The notes under the pieces: model-generated | What the model was told of the DNA's origin: nothing | The model's input: the letters and a program-made list of their open reading frames with translations, nothing else | Database searches by the model: none | Assembly: GCA_946403855.1 (NCBI GenBank) | Contig: CAMJBH010000005.1 | Coordinates: forward strand, 52,010 to 116,009 | DNA from: an uncultured Bacteroidales bacterium | GTDB taxonomy: Bacteria; Bacteroidota; Bacteroidia; Bacteroidales; UBA932 | Direction: 5' to 3' | DNA length: 64,000 nucleotides | In this document: piece by piece, positions 1 to 9,500 of the stretch | Position numbering within the stretch: the first letter of the stretch is position 1 | How the letters are laid out: the number at the start of each line of letters is the position of its first letter | Made by a program: the position numbers and the translations under genes

Positions 1-194
1 CGCTTGATGGAGACGGCGATGCCGCAAATCAGGTCGATGGTTGTGGCAATGATAACGACATAGACGATGAACACGCCGCCGGAGACGGCATCCGCGATGA
101 ACAGGCCGAGACCGGCCAGCCAGCTGGCGGGGTAGCGCAGGGCTTCAAGGAGCTTCTGCGAGATATGGGGTAACAGGTGCGACTGAAAAAGCAT
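1..194 (-). CDS. Phage holin-like membrane protein (3' end outside window)
   Basis: This ORF is absent from the supplied track because it runs off the left edge. Reading from the ATG at 194 gives a 64-residue start, 'MLFQSHLLPHISQKLLEALR', followed by a hydrophobic segment (ASWLAGLGLFIADAV), a second one (VFIVYVVIIATTIDLI) and then 'CGIAVSIK'. The 'D-L-x-x-G-x-x-x-x-x-K' ending of the second segment resembles the phage holin-4/toxin-secretion holin family, whose members make lesions in the inner membrane so that endolysin reaches the peptidoglycan. It follows the fibre and DGR genes at the end of the late operon, where lysis genes usually sit. The track ORF at 29..226 is a frame shadow. The family call is moderately sure; the rest of the protein is not visible. 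Confidence 0.6.
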   Translation of the reverse strand, partial: MLFQSHLLPHISQKLLEALRYPASWLAGLGLFIADAVSGGVFIVYVVIIATTIDLICGIAVSIK

Positions 195-211
195 AGTAGT
201 AGAAGGATTAT

Positions 212-237
212 GCCCCTCCTGCCCATTCAAGAGGGGC
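212..237 (-). terminator. Short hairpin between membrane-protein gene and holin
   Basis: GCCCCTC and GAGGGGC form a 7-bp stem with a 12-nt loop, 15 nt after the stop codon of the upstream gene on the minus strand. No long T run follows, so it may be a weak terminator, a processing site or chance. Confidence 0.3.
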
Positions 238-251
238 GGTTAGACGGGTAA

Positions 252-752
252 TTAAATCAGCATGGCGACGTAGGCGGCTCCTATGGCCGAGATTTCAAGC
301 CAGAAGAGCCAGCTCCGGCTTATGGTTTTCGTGACCCCGGCGACGATGTAGAAGACGACGATGGAGCCCAGGATGAACGGCCACAGCTTGCAGGCGAGAA
401 TCACCCAGAGGATTGCCAGTACCGCGAAAAGGAGGTCAAGGAACGCATATACGCCCTTGGAGAATCCGCCGCTTGCAAATCGGCTGGAAAGCTGTGTGAA
501 CACGACCACGAAACCGGCCAGAAATCCGAGGAACTGCCACGGGCTTCCCTTCGTCACTTCGAGAATCGAGGGCAGGGCGGCGAACAGGGCGATGATGGTG
601 ACGATGCCGCTCAGGTACAGCGGGAACCCCGGCAGCTTCTCCTTCCAGCCCTTGAGCCAGTCGGAATACTTCTCGGGAACGCCGACGAAGATGCAGGAAA
701 GGGCCACGAATGCGACCATCAGCACGAGGGAAAAAATAAGCAATGCTTTCAT
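252..752 (-). CDS. Multi-pass membrane protein, phage late region
   Basis: A 166-residue protein with an N-terminal hydrophobic segment (MKALLIFSLVLMVAFVAL) and four or five further membrane segments separated by short loops such as 'KYSDWLKGWKEKLPG'. It ends inside a hydrophobic stretch. The family is not recognised. Its place between a virion-type protein and the holin-like gene suggests a lysis accessory or second holin, but nothing in the sequence proves this. The ATG at 752 is the only reasonable start. Confidence 0.6.
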   Translation of the reverse strand: MKALLIFSLVLMVAFVALSCIFVGVPEKYSDWLKGWKEKLPGFPLYLSGIVTIIALFAALPSILEVTKGSPWQFLGFLAGFVVVFTQLSSRFASGGFSKGVYAFLDLLFAVLAILWVILACKLWPFILGSIVVFYIVAGVTKTISRSWLFWLEISAIGAAYVAMLI

Positions 753-782
753 AATGTGTTTGTTTTTGAAAAGGTTGATGGA

Positions 783-1619
783 TTATACTATGGTGACGTA
801 GTTCCCTACGAGCGCGGACAGCTCCCAATAGGAAGCGTCAAGGCTCCGGATGCAGAGGTACGTCACGCCGTTTTCAGAGTAGTATTTGCCCTGCACCAGC
901 TCCATGCCTACGGAATACTGGATAGGGTTGTCGATAGTCCCCTCTTCGGCGCTGGCCGCTACCTTGACGTACAGGCTGGCGGCGGTGTCCGGGGTCCAAT
1001 CCTTCTGCACAATGTGGGGCTGGCGGACCTTGTACAGGTCGCCGTCGTACCAGAGGCGACGGCCCTCGGTGACTTTCTGGCCGATGAGGTTGCCCCAGGC
1101 GGGGAAGAGCGCCGGTGTCTGGGCCGCTTCTTCGTCCGGCAGGTCCCCGGCAGATTCGCCGACGAACTCCCGCACCTGCGACATCACGTCGTGAATCGCC
1201 GGGGCAGTCTTCGGGGTCGGCTCCAGGTCCTCGGGCGTGCCGCCGGCGGCGATGCTCTCCTGTAGCTTGACGATATGGGTGCGGGCGTACTCCAGAAGAG
1301 AATCCGCAAGGCTCTTGGCGTACCTGCGCCACTCCTGGAATGTCTCGAACTCGGCGACCTCCTGCTTTCCGGCGGGGTTGTCGAGGTAGTTGTTAATCAG
1401 GGCCTCCACCTTGTCTGCGGGGTAGTATAGCCGGATAATCTCGTTCACCAGAATCGAGCGGTTCCACTCAGCAGGGGGAAGGGTGATGCTCAACCAGCGG
1501 TACTCGCCCTCGTTATCCGTGTCGTTTTTAGCTATCATGACGTTCACCGTCGCTATTTTCTGCCCGTATTTCGTCACTATGGTGACAGGGTCAGGCTGCT
1601 CTCCGTAATTCCAATTCAT
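783..1619 (-). CDS. Phage protein with C-terminal carbohydrate-binding-like module
   Basis: A 278-residue protein. The C-terminal third contains 'LWYDGDLYKVRQPHIVQKDW' and a second aromatic patch 'GVTYLCIRSLDASYWELSAL', which resemble the chitin/carbohydrate-binding module 5/12 pattern often found at the end of phage tail or base-plate proteins. The N-terminal half is charged, with no recognised domain. Its start overlaps the 3' end of the DGR reverse-transcriptase gene by 29 nt, so the two are probably on one transcript. A likely role is a virion or host-surface-binding accessory; the function is inferred only from the module and neighbours. Confidence 0.55.
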   Translation of the reverse strand: MNWNYGEQPDPVTIVTKYGQKIATVNVMIAKNDTDNEGEYRWLSITLPPAEWNRSILVNEIIRLYYPADKVEALINNYLDNPAGKQEVAEFETFQEWRRYAKSLADSLLEYARTHIVKLQESIAAGGTPEDLEPTPKTAPAIHDVMSQVREFVGESAGDLPDEEAAQTPALFPAWGNLIGQKVTEGRRLWYDGDLYKVRQPHIVQKDWTPDTAASLYVKVAASAEEGTIDNPIQYSVGMELVQGKYYSENGVTYLCIRSLDASYWELSALVGNYVTIV

Positions 1620-3048
1620 ATTCGTAGTGTTTGAAAATGACGTTATCGTATCTGTGTTGGGGTTTGACGTGGACCACCAGCGCCCGCCGGGTGACGGAGC
1701 AATAGCGGTAGAAGTAATGCAGGGAGGCGAGCGGCTTTGTCCTGACGTTGTAGCTGTAGGCGTGGCTCATCAGCCCCAGATAGGAGTTGATGCCGTTCAC
1801 CGCGTGCTCAAGGTCGCGGGACAGCTCCAGGTCCATGCCCTTCTCCGCAATCCGCCTGCAAATCTTCTCGGCCCGGTGCAGGGTCTCAAGGTAGTGGCCG
1901 CGTGTGGTGTTCGATATGTACTTGCGCCCGGGCCGCAGGGACATGCCCACATAGTTCATCCCCTTGCGGGCCTCCTGTATATAGAACTTCTTTTCGTGCA
2001 GGTGCAGGCGAAGCTCCCGCCAGAGGAAATCCCGCGCAATGACCCTGAACGCCAGCAGGCGCTCCTTGCTCTGGTCCGCAGCCGGGAAGTCATCGACGAA
2101 CCGCTCATACTCGCCGCCGCTCTCCGCGAAGTAGGCTATCGCCATATCATCGAAGAAAGACATATAGAAGTTGGCGAGCAGCTGGCTGGTGAGGTTCCCT
2201 ATCGGCATTCCCACGTTGGGGTCCGAATCGAAGAGGCTCTTGCCCTTCGGCAGCTTCTCCCAGAGCGAGAGGTCGCCGGTGCGGACGCAGTTGTTCTGGG
2301 GGCAGTGGAAGACCGTTATCCGCGTCAGGTACAGCAGCGTCTCGATATCGTCGCCGGTGTAGTTCTCACGGATGAAAGGCTCCAGCTTGGCCCAGAGGAT
2401 GCGCTTGTCGATGCTCATAAAGAACGCCTGCACGTCGTACTTCGCAAGGTAGGCCATGCGCCTGTAGTCGGCGCTCACCCGGGCAATCTTATCCTGCATG
2501 GTCTCGATGGCCAGCAGGGTCCCGTAGCCCTTGCGGCAGTTGTACGAGACATTGCCCTGGGCGATGAAACGCGCCTCCAGAAGCGGGTTTATCCGTATGG
2601 CAATCCAATGCTGGACGATGCGGTCACGGAACGCCGCCGCGAATATCTCGCGGAGCCGGGGGCGCTTCACCACGAAGCAGGTGCTCGTGGACGGCTCGTA
2701 GGTCTGCGAATAGACCTCCCCGATAAGGTTGTACAGGTCCTCTTCATAGTCGATGCGGTACTCCCCGCACTGGGTTGAGGAAAGTTTCTTGTGTATGCAA
2801 TCGAGGTAGGCATCCACCCATCCCGCCACATCCTCATAATCAGTTGCGGCCCACGCCCGCACAGAGTTCTGGTTGTTCTTGTTGTTGTTGTTGACGTTGC
2901 CATTGGAAGCGTTGACGTTCCAGGCGTTGTTCTCGGAGTTCTCTGTGGAGGTAGCTTCGCACACTCGTGACATAACTACGTTGTCCGGGGTGAGCCCGAG
3001 CAGCGCAGTGGTGCGACCATCTGATATCAATGAGGATAGACTAATCAT
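1591..3048 (-). CDS. DGR reverse transcriptase, N-terminus encoded through the template repeat
   Basis: Reverse transcriptase of a diversity-generating retroelement. It copies the template-repeat RNA with adenine infidelity, and the cDNA replaces variable repeats. Visible motifs are 'CFVVKRPRLREIFAAAFRDR' (first RT block), 'KYDVQAFFMSIDK' (first catalytic Asp), 'GMPIGNLTSQ' near residue 278 (the [I/V]GxxxSQ motif typical of DGR RTs in place of QGxxxSP), and 'FVDDF' near residue 316 for the catalytic Asp pair. RT homology begins directly after the template, and no ATG lies between template and catalytic domain. I chose ATG 3048, 8 nt after the avd stop with AAGG upstream. Alternatives are ATG 2973, ATG 3093 (overlaps avd), or GTG 2829/2817 just after the template. 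Identity is very sure; the start is not. Confidence 0.9.
   Translation of the reverse strand: MISLSSLISDGRTTALLGLTPDNVVMSRVCEATSTENSENNAWNVNASNGNVNNNNKNNQNSVRAWAATDYEDVAGWVDAYLDCIHKKLSSTQCGEYRIDYEEDLYNLIGEVYSQTYEPSTSTCFVVKRPRLREIFAAAFRDRIVQHWIAIRINPLLEARFIAQGNVSYNCRKGYGTLLAIETMQDKIARVSADYRRMAYLAKYDVQAFFMSIDKRILWAKLEPFIRENYTGDDIETLLYLTRITVFHCPQNNCVRTGDLSLWEKLPKGKSLFDSDPNVGMPIGNLTSQLLANFYMSFFDDMAIAYFAESGGEYERFVDDFPAADQSKERLLAFRVIARDFLWRELRLHLHEKKFYIQEARKGMNYVGMSLRPGRKYISNTTRGHYLETLHRAEKICRRIAEKGMDLELSRDLEHAVNGINSYLGLMSHAYSYNVRTKPLASLHYFYRYCSVTRRALVVHVKPQHRYDNVIFKHYEYELELRRAA
2845..2952 (-). repeat. DGR template repeat (TR), 108 bp
   Basis: On the minus strand this reads as 36 codons rich in AAC/AAT (14 Asn codons). 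It lies between avd and the RT catalytic domain. Aligned without gaps to VR1 and VR2, it is identical at every position that is not a template adenine. The shared 3' end, 'TCTGTGCGGGCGTGGGCCGC' in sense orientation, is adenine-free and invariant, as expected for an initiation-of-mutagenic-homing region. The 5' boundary is at 2952: beyond it the TR reads AGCT on the plus strand where both VRs read CCAG. No hairpin follows it, unlike the VRs. Confidence 0.95.
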
Positions 3049-3055
3049 AACAACC

Positions 3056-3451
3056 TTAATCATTATGAACATTAGTGGACCCTTCTGCGGCATTGACGCA
3101 CTGAATACCCTTCATAATGAATCCCGCCTGCGAGGCGATATCATGGAAGAGCTTCAGGGCGCGGGCGTACTGCTTCTTTGACACGACCTTACGACGAAGG
3201 AAGACACGGTAAATGGTCTTGACTTTCGACATCTTCAGCGCGAAAGCCTCCATACATTGAAGCTCATGCGCACCTTTTTGCTCCTTTTTAAGTGCGAGAT
3301 ACAGGAAATCGAGCGCGTCGTAGAGCGCATCCATAACCTTCTCGCCAGAAATGCGGTTTGGCAGGGACTTCGGGATACGTTCGACCAGCTCAAAGGTCAG
3401 TTCGAGCAGTTCTTCCGTCTTCCTGTAAATGGGTGCCTGCGCCGGTTGCAT
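3056..3451 (-). CDS. avd: Avd-like DGR accessory variability protein
   Basis: A 131-residue, basic, all-helical protein. Four amphipathic helices are visible: 'YRKTEELLELTFELVERIPK', 'EKVMDALYDALDFLYLALKK', 'ELQCMEAFALKMSKVKTIYR' and 'KKQYARALKLFHDIASQAGF'. Length (Bordetella phage Avd is about 128 residues), helix pattern and position between the target gene and the TR/RT match Avd. Avd forms a pentameric helical-bundle barrel that binds RT and the TR RNA and is needed for cDNA synthesis. Overlap with the longest RT frame is 38 nt. The alternative, a 23S-rRNA IVP-like four-helix protein of the same superfamily, is unlikely in this context. Confidence 0.88.
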   Translation of the reverse strand: MQPAQAPIYRKTEELLELTFELVERIPKSLPNRISGEKVMDALYDALDFLYLALKKEQKGAHELQCMEAFALKMSKVKTIYRVFLRRKVVSKKQYARALKLFHDIASQAGFIMKGIQCVNAAEGSTNVHND

Positions 3452-3515
3452 ACACTTGAAACTTTTTAATTGTTTTTAGGATTATTCATATAACTTCTCT
3501 TGCCCTCGCACATCT

Positions 3516-3539
3516 GCCCGCGTCGGAGACGACGCGGGC
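3516..3539 (-). promoter_or_regulatory. Hairpin/cruciform downstream of VR1
   Basis: GCCCGCGTC and GACGCGGGC form a perfect 9-bp stem around the six-base loop GGAGAC (plus strand). G-C closing makes it 10 bp with tetraloop GAGA. It lies 19 nt past the 3' end of VR1. DGR retrohoming in Bordetella phage is enhanced by a stem-loop in exactly this place. The same loop with a different stem follows VR2. Confidence 0.8.
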
Positions 3540-3552
3540 GACGGCCAAGATA

Positions 3553-6500
3553 TCAGAATGCGGCCCACGCCCGCACAGAGTACTGGTAGGACTTGCTGAC
3601 GTAGTAGACGACGCCACTGGAAGCGTAGACGCCCCAGGCGACGTTCTCGGAGTACTCTGTGGAGGACCAGTGGTAGGCGGTCGTTACGGTGTATATGCCA
3701 GCGTTGACTGCCATCTGGAAGGAGCCGTTCATGTTGTGCCAGACGAAGCGAGCCAGCTCACCTTCAGCAGGGAGGAACCAATGATGCGCCTTGAACTTGT
3801 CAGCCAGGACCTCACCGGCCTTGACCGTAGGCTCGTAGGCGTGGCAGAGGCTCGCGGCCGGGAAAAAGAACTGCTGGTACTTCGCGCCGGATTCGGCGGC
3901 GACAGCGGCCATGTTGTCCAGCAGTACCTGCATTTCGGTCTTATTCCCGACAATCATAGGCACCAGAGCGGCCATGTCCACGGCGCTGTCGGTCATCACG
4001 ATATCGCGGTGGTGGATAATCTTGATGGTGTTAACCAATCCCCACGGCACCATGTCGCCGACGGCGATGTGCAGGTCGTCGAAGTATTGGGAGTGCTGCT
4101 CATAGAGCGCCTGCGTCACCTCCGTATTGCCGATTTCCGCCAGAACATCGTTACCAGAGAACACCGCGAAGCCGTCGGGCTGGTTTTCGTCCAGATATCC
4201 CGCTTCCGTGGTGTAGGAAACGCCTCGCGTCGTCTTGTTTGTCAGGAACGGGTTATTGTAAGCGGAATACTCCGTGTCCTCCAGCGTCACGCCGGCCACG
4301 CCGTTTGAGGCATTGTTGTACAGGCCCCAATAATGGGAGGCCAAGACGGTGAGCGCCGCGCCTACGCCGTGCCGGGGATTGTTGGGGTCAACCCACGTCA
4401 CCTGCATGATGGGGGTCATCGCATCGTCGTAGTAGTCCAGTACCTGCCCGTTGGCATAAACAAGGTCTCCGACCTGCGGCATGTGCTCGTAGAAGGCGAC
4501 CTCGAAGGTGGCGGAGCGGACAGTCCCGGATGTGAGAGTGACCTGCACGGTGACGGTGGCCGTCGGGCCCACGTCCTCCGTGCTGACATTCTGCACAGAC
4601 ACTACGCCTGTCTTGGCGTTGATGGTCGCATAGGCGTTCGCGGATATCGACCAGGCGATAGACTTGAAGTTGTTGGCGTACTGGCTGTTCGGAATGAGCT
4701 GGAGCGGGTAGTTACCGGTGGCATCGAGGTAATGCTTGCCGTATATCTTCACGCTCGCAAGGTTGATATCCACATAGGTGATGTACAGGTCGTTCGTCGA
4801 ATCGTCCACGTCTCCCCAAGCGTCGATATACGCCTGCTTCGTGGCGAAGGTCACGCGGTTGTTGCCGGTGATGTCGATATGGCCCCGGAGGTCTGCGGAG
4901 AGGCTGGCGAGCCATGTCACCATACCCGCGCCGCTCAGGGTCCAGTCCACGCCGTCGATGCGCACGCCGCCAGTCAGCGGGGCTTCATCCTCGTAGCACT
5001 GCTGGATGATGGCCAGCGAGCTGATGTTGCCAGCAGCAGGCGCGACGATGCGGAGCGATTCAAGGAGGGTAGCCCCTTCGAGGGTCAGGGTGGCGAGGTT
5101 GGGCTGGTTCCCCACGGAAAGGTCGGTCAGGCCGGAGCCCAGCTGCACAGAGGTCAGCAGGCGGCTCTCCGGCAGAACGATGCCGTTGATGGAGGCACAG
5201 CCACGGATATCCACGGAGGCGAGGCGCACGCAGTCGGTGAGCCTGAGCGTGCCGCCGATGCGGCTACTCCCGTTGAGGTTGATGCTCTCCAGAAGCGGGG
5301 CGTTGAGCACCAGCGACGTGGGCCTGAAGTTCGGCTTGGTGGAATCCGTCGGCGATATGATGAGGTTCGTCAGGCGCTTGGCGGTAATCTGGCACTCGCG
5401 GCTGTCCTTGACGCTGATGTTCCCAAGGTTGCCCAGGGAGCGGTAGTAGTTGGTGCCGTAGAGGGCGCAGGCGGTGTCACCCTGCACGGGCGTTCCGCCG
5501 GTGAGGTCGAAGTTGACGGCCACGCCCGGCTTGCAGCGCTGGCGCAGCGCCTTGTTAGTCTGGCCGACACGACCGCCAGGCCACAGGTACTGATGGGGCA
5601 CAAGGCCGATGAACTGGATTTCGGACGAATTGCCCGCCACGTCGGTGGTCGCCTCGATACCCAGCAGGGCCGATGCGTCAGGCAGGCCGATGTTGCCGGA
5701 ACTGCCGGAAGAGACGGAGAAGTTGCCCCATTCCGCATAGCTGGCCAGCATCACCAGGCGGCGCTTCATATACTGGAGCTCGCTCTGGAGCTGGTCACCC
5801 ATCGACTGCGAGATAGGGCGCACGCCACGGTCAGAGACGAAGCCGATGCTCTCGGGGCCCTCGTAGCGGATGCGGGCGGTCTCGTTGTAAGCCACGGCGG
5901 GAATCCTCTTCTGGATGGAGAAGAAGTATTTCCAGATGCAGCCCCAGGGCGTAGGACGGTCGGCGCTATCAACCCAAGGTATGTTTTCCGTAGAGGATGC
6001 GAGCGAGGACATGGCCGTGAAGATGCTCTTGAACGTCTCGCGGATTTCGCCGGTCCCCTCGTACATGGCCTCGCAGGCGTTGAACAGGGCATTTGCGCCG
6101 CCCTCGTAGAGAGCGACCTGCGACCCTTCAGCGCACGGGTTCTGGCGGTCGATGTAGTAGGGCTTCGTCTGGAATCCGGAATTATCCGTCGCAAAGATGG
6201 TGTCCATGTCATCCTGCGAGAAGAACCACTTGAGCGTCGTCGGGTCAAGGGTGTAGTAGGTGTTCTTGGAACAGTTGTCGGAGCCAGCGATGAGCTGCTG
6301 GGTAAATGCGTAGTGGAACTTGAGGGAATCCACGTTGATGATATCGGCAGCGTTCTCGCGGGCGTGCTTGGCGATGGACGCGATAAAGGCGGCGTTCATG
6401 TCCTCCCACTCGCCCGGGTTGGCGGCAACGTCATCCGGGAACTCCGTGGAGAGGTTGCGCACCTCCGTCTGCTCGTTCACGTCGTCCCATCCTGCCTCCA

Positions 6501-9500
6501 CCCAGAGCTGGTCCACGAAGTCATAGCGGCGCAGCTTGTAGGCATCATCCCCGGCGGTACACCACCAGAGCCAATCACGTGCGGAGGTCTGCTGGTCCGA
6601 GGCCATGAAGCCGCCCGCGCCGGTCCAAGGGCCGACCCAGACCTTGATACGGGGATTATGGCGATAGAAGAAATTGATAAACTCCTTGATTTTTGCCTCG
6701 ACAGCGACGGATGGGCCCTTCAGGGACTTGGTTGTGCGCTGCATGTTGGCATCGAGCACGGCGAAATCCCGCGTCACGGTCTTGCAGCGGTCAAGGTCGA
6801 GGTTCACGGCCCCGTTGTACACCCAGCCCGCCACCTCGCCGTCTTCCTCTTCCACGGTGATGCGGTTGGACTGCCAGGGCACGCGCATATCGGTAAGGGG
6901 GAGGTTGTTGTCGGCTCCCTCAATCATGCAGAACATCGCATGGTCGTTTTTCTTGTAGCCCCACGTCGGGTCGTCCATCTTACCGGCCCCGAAGGTCATA
7001 GGCCCCTGGAAGACCGGCGCGGGCTCGTTGTCGGCCTGGGTGAAGTACAGGAAGAGCTCCTGGTACTTCGCCACCCTCGCCTTGCTGTTCTGCTGCTGGA
7101 TGGACGTAGCGCCCACGACGGCCCGGTGAAGGTCGTTATACAGGCGGCAGCTGCCCATGAGGTGCGACTGCATGGAGGATGCGTAGTTGATTTTGCCGAC
7201 GAGCTTCGTCGCGTAGGGCACGCCCGGGACGCTCTGGTACTGCGCACCGCGATACATGCCGTTCCCGTCAATCCAGCCGTCCACGACCTCGGCATAGCCG
7301 GGGTGCTCGACGCTCTCGGTCCAGCCGGTCACGTCCTGATGGATTCTTTCGATGGCAACAAGGATGGTGTCGGTCACGTCCTTGAGCTTCGTCTGGATAT
7401 TGGAGTAGTAGTAGGTGTTGGCGGTCGAACCCTGACGCGAAGCCTTCAGGCTCTTCGTCTCCTGGCAGATGGTCCCGGAGTGCTCGGGTATCTCATGGCC
7501 ACTCTCGTCGTACACGTGAATCTCCCACCAGCCGGACTGCTTGGCGGTCAGCTCGTGGTAAGGCTGGACACCGTGCCAGATGAGGACGTTCACGCCCTTC
7601 TGCTTGCACAGGTCGGCGCTCACAAGGCTGTTCGGGCCGAGGATGGCGTTGGCGCTGCGGAAGTCGTTCTTTTCCTGCGCCGTCGGCAGGGTAGCCACAT
7701 AGTCGTTGAGCACGTCGGCGCTGGTGAGGGCTCCGTTGTTGCCCTTATAGACGCGGATGCCGTAGATGTCGATATCTGCGGCGTGCTGGCCAATGACGAT
7801 GTTCCCGCCGTTGCGCCACCATTGCCCGGCCTCGGTCTCAAAGACAAACTCGCGGTTAATAACTCCGTTGATAAACACACGACACAGAGGCATGGCGCTA
7901 CCGCCAGCGGCCCCGGCGCGAAGCTGGGAAACGATGTTGATGGCGATGCGGACGCGCTCATCTTCCTGCCAGCGGAAATCCTGCGATTCCTCCGTTACCT
8001 TGGTCGCGGTCATAACAGCACCGACCAGCGGCTTCATCTTCAATCCGATGTAACCGGCGGCGCTGGCGTAGTTCTCAAGGGCCGTGATGCAGGGCGTATC
8101 CTCGTCGGTGATGTTGCGCACCTTCAGGTCCAGCTCAAGGGTGACGTTGGAGTTCGGATTACCGTTGAACGAATCCAGCCAGTCGTAGCCGAACGTCACT
8201 TTCTGGCCCGCCAGAAGACGCAGGACACGTTGGCCGTCCTCCGCTTCCAGCCAACCGTCGGTAAGCCACGAGAGGCCCTCGAAAGTGGCCGTTACGCCGT
8301 CGATGGTCTCCACGTTGTCAGTACCACCGGCATTCTTCGCGGAATTGTTGCGGGTCTTGGGATTCAGGACCCAATCGGCCCCGCCGGTGGGCGCGAACTT
8401 GTCGCTGTTATCCACGGTGATGGCCGTGCGGCTCCCGCTCTGCACGCCGTCCACGATGACGGAAAGGTAGGCGTACAGCGTATCGTTCACGCTGTCCTCA
8501 ATCTCCACGGTGGCGTTCTGGGCGTAGGACGTGCCCGGGACGGCCAGAATGGTCTCATCCATATAGACCTCGTTCCCGTTGTAGTCGGTGAGCTTGAAGC
8601 GCACGGGGACGGTCTCGCGCCCGGGTGCATAGACGGACCACGAGAAGAACTGCACCGGCACGTAGTTCTGCACGGAGGTGCGCAGGTTCTCGATGAGTAC
8701 AACAGGGTCGATGCTCGTACCAGCATCCACCACCACCTGATTGACGACATGCTCGCTCTCGATGGTCCCGCCGGACCCGCCAGCCGAGCAGGTAAGCCAC
8801 GCCTCGATGGTCTTTACGCCGGCGGTAAGGAGGCCGTAGATATCGCTGTCATCGTCGGCCTGACCGCGCCACGTCTGTAGCTCGCTGGTGTATTCGTTGG
8901 CCCCGATGTTGAACGTCTTGGTATAGGTTCCCCTGCTGCCGATGATGCTCACGTGGAGCTGCCGGGCGACGGAGCCTGTGAGAATATAGGCGAGCGGCAG
9001 GGCCGTCACCTGCGTAGCGTCGATGGCCGTGGAGTAATCCAGGGCGAACTCCAGCGTCAGGGTCGTGTAGATGATGTTGCTCCACGTAATCCAGGCGCTC
9101 GTCGCGGTGGAAAGGATATTGCCCTCTTCGTCTGTGACGGCGAAGCTGGCCCGGACGCGAATCTGCTGCGGGTTGGTGTTGGAGAAATACTTTCCGATGT
9201 CGAAGGTATCATACACCGTGTCGTTGGTCTCGCGGGACGTGATGGAATCCGTTCCCACGGTCTCCCATGTGGAACCGCCGTCAACGGAGCGCTGGAAGGT
9301 CAGGATGCCGGATATACCGGCGTTGATGAGCGTGCCGTTGTCGTTCTGGATGGAAGAGAACCGCAGGCCGGTGAGGTGGCGCTTCTCGACAGAGACAATC
9401 TGGTTAGAGACGGTCTCCGAGCACACGAGGCGGGCCGAATAGGTCACGCCGTGTTCCGTGCTGATGGGGATGGCGATGTCCTGGAGCAGCTTGCTGGCGT

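Noticed and set aside
29-226. 65-codon minus ORF at the left edge
   Set aside because: Another frame of the same DNA encodes the holin-like protein with clear membrane segments; this one is Cys/Ser/Pro-rich noise.
2845-2952. Asn-rich stretch in the RT as a simple low-complexity repeat
   Set aside because: It aligns over its whole length with two VRs, differing only at adenines, so it is the DGR template rather than drifted low complexity.
4333-8880. 1515-codon plus-strand ORF opposite the giant fibre gene
   Set aside because: It is the antisense of the fibre frame; GC-rich third positions leave the opposite strand open. Its composition is Val/Gly/His/Arg/Leu-rich with no domain, while the minus frame has clear motifs and the DGR repeat.
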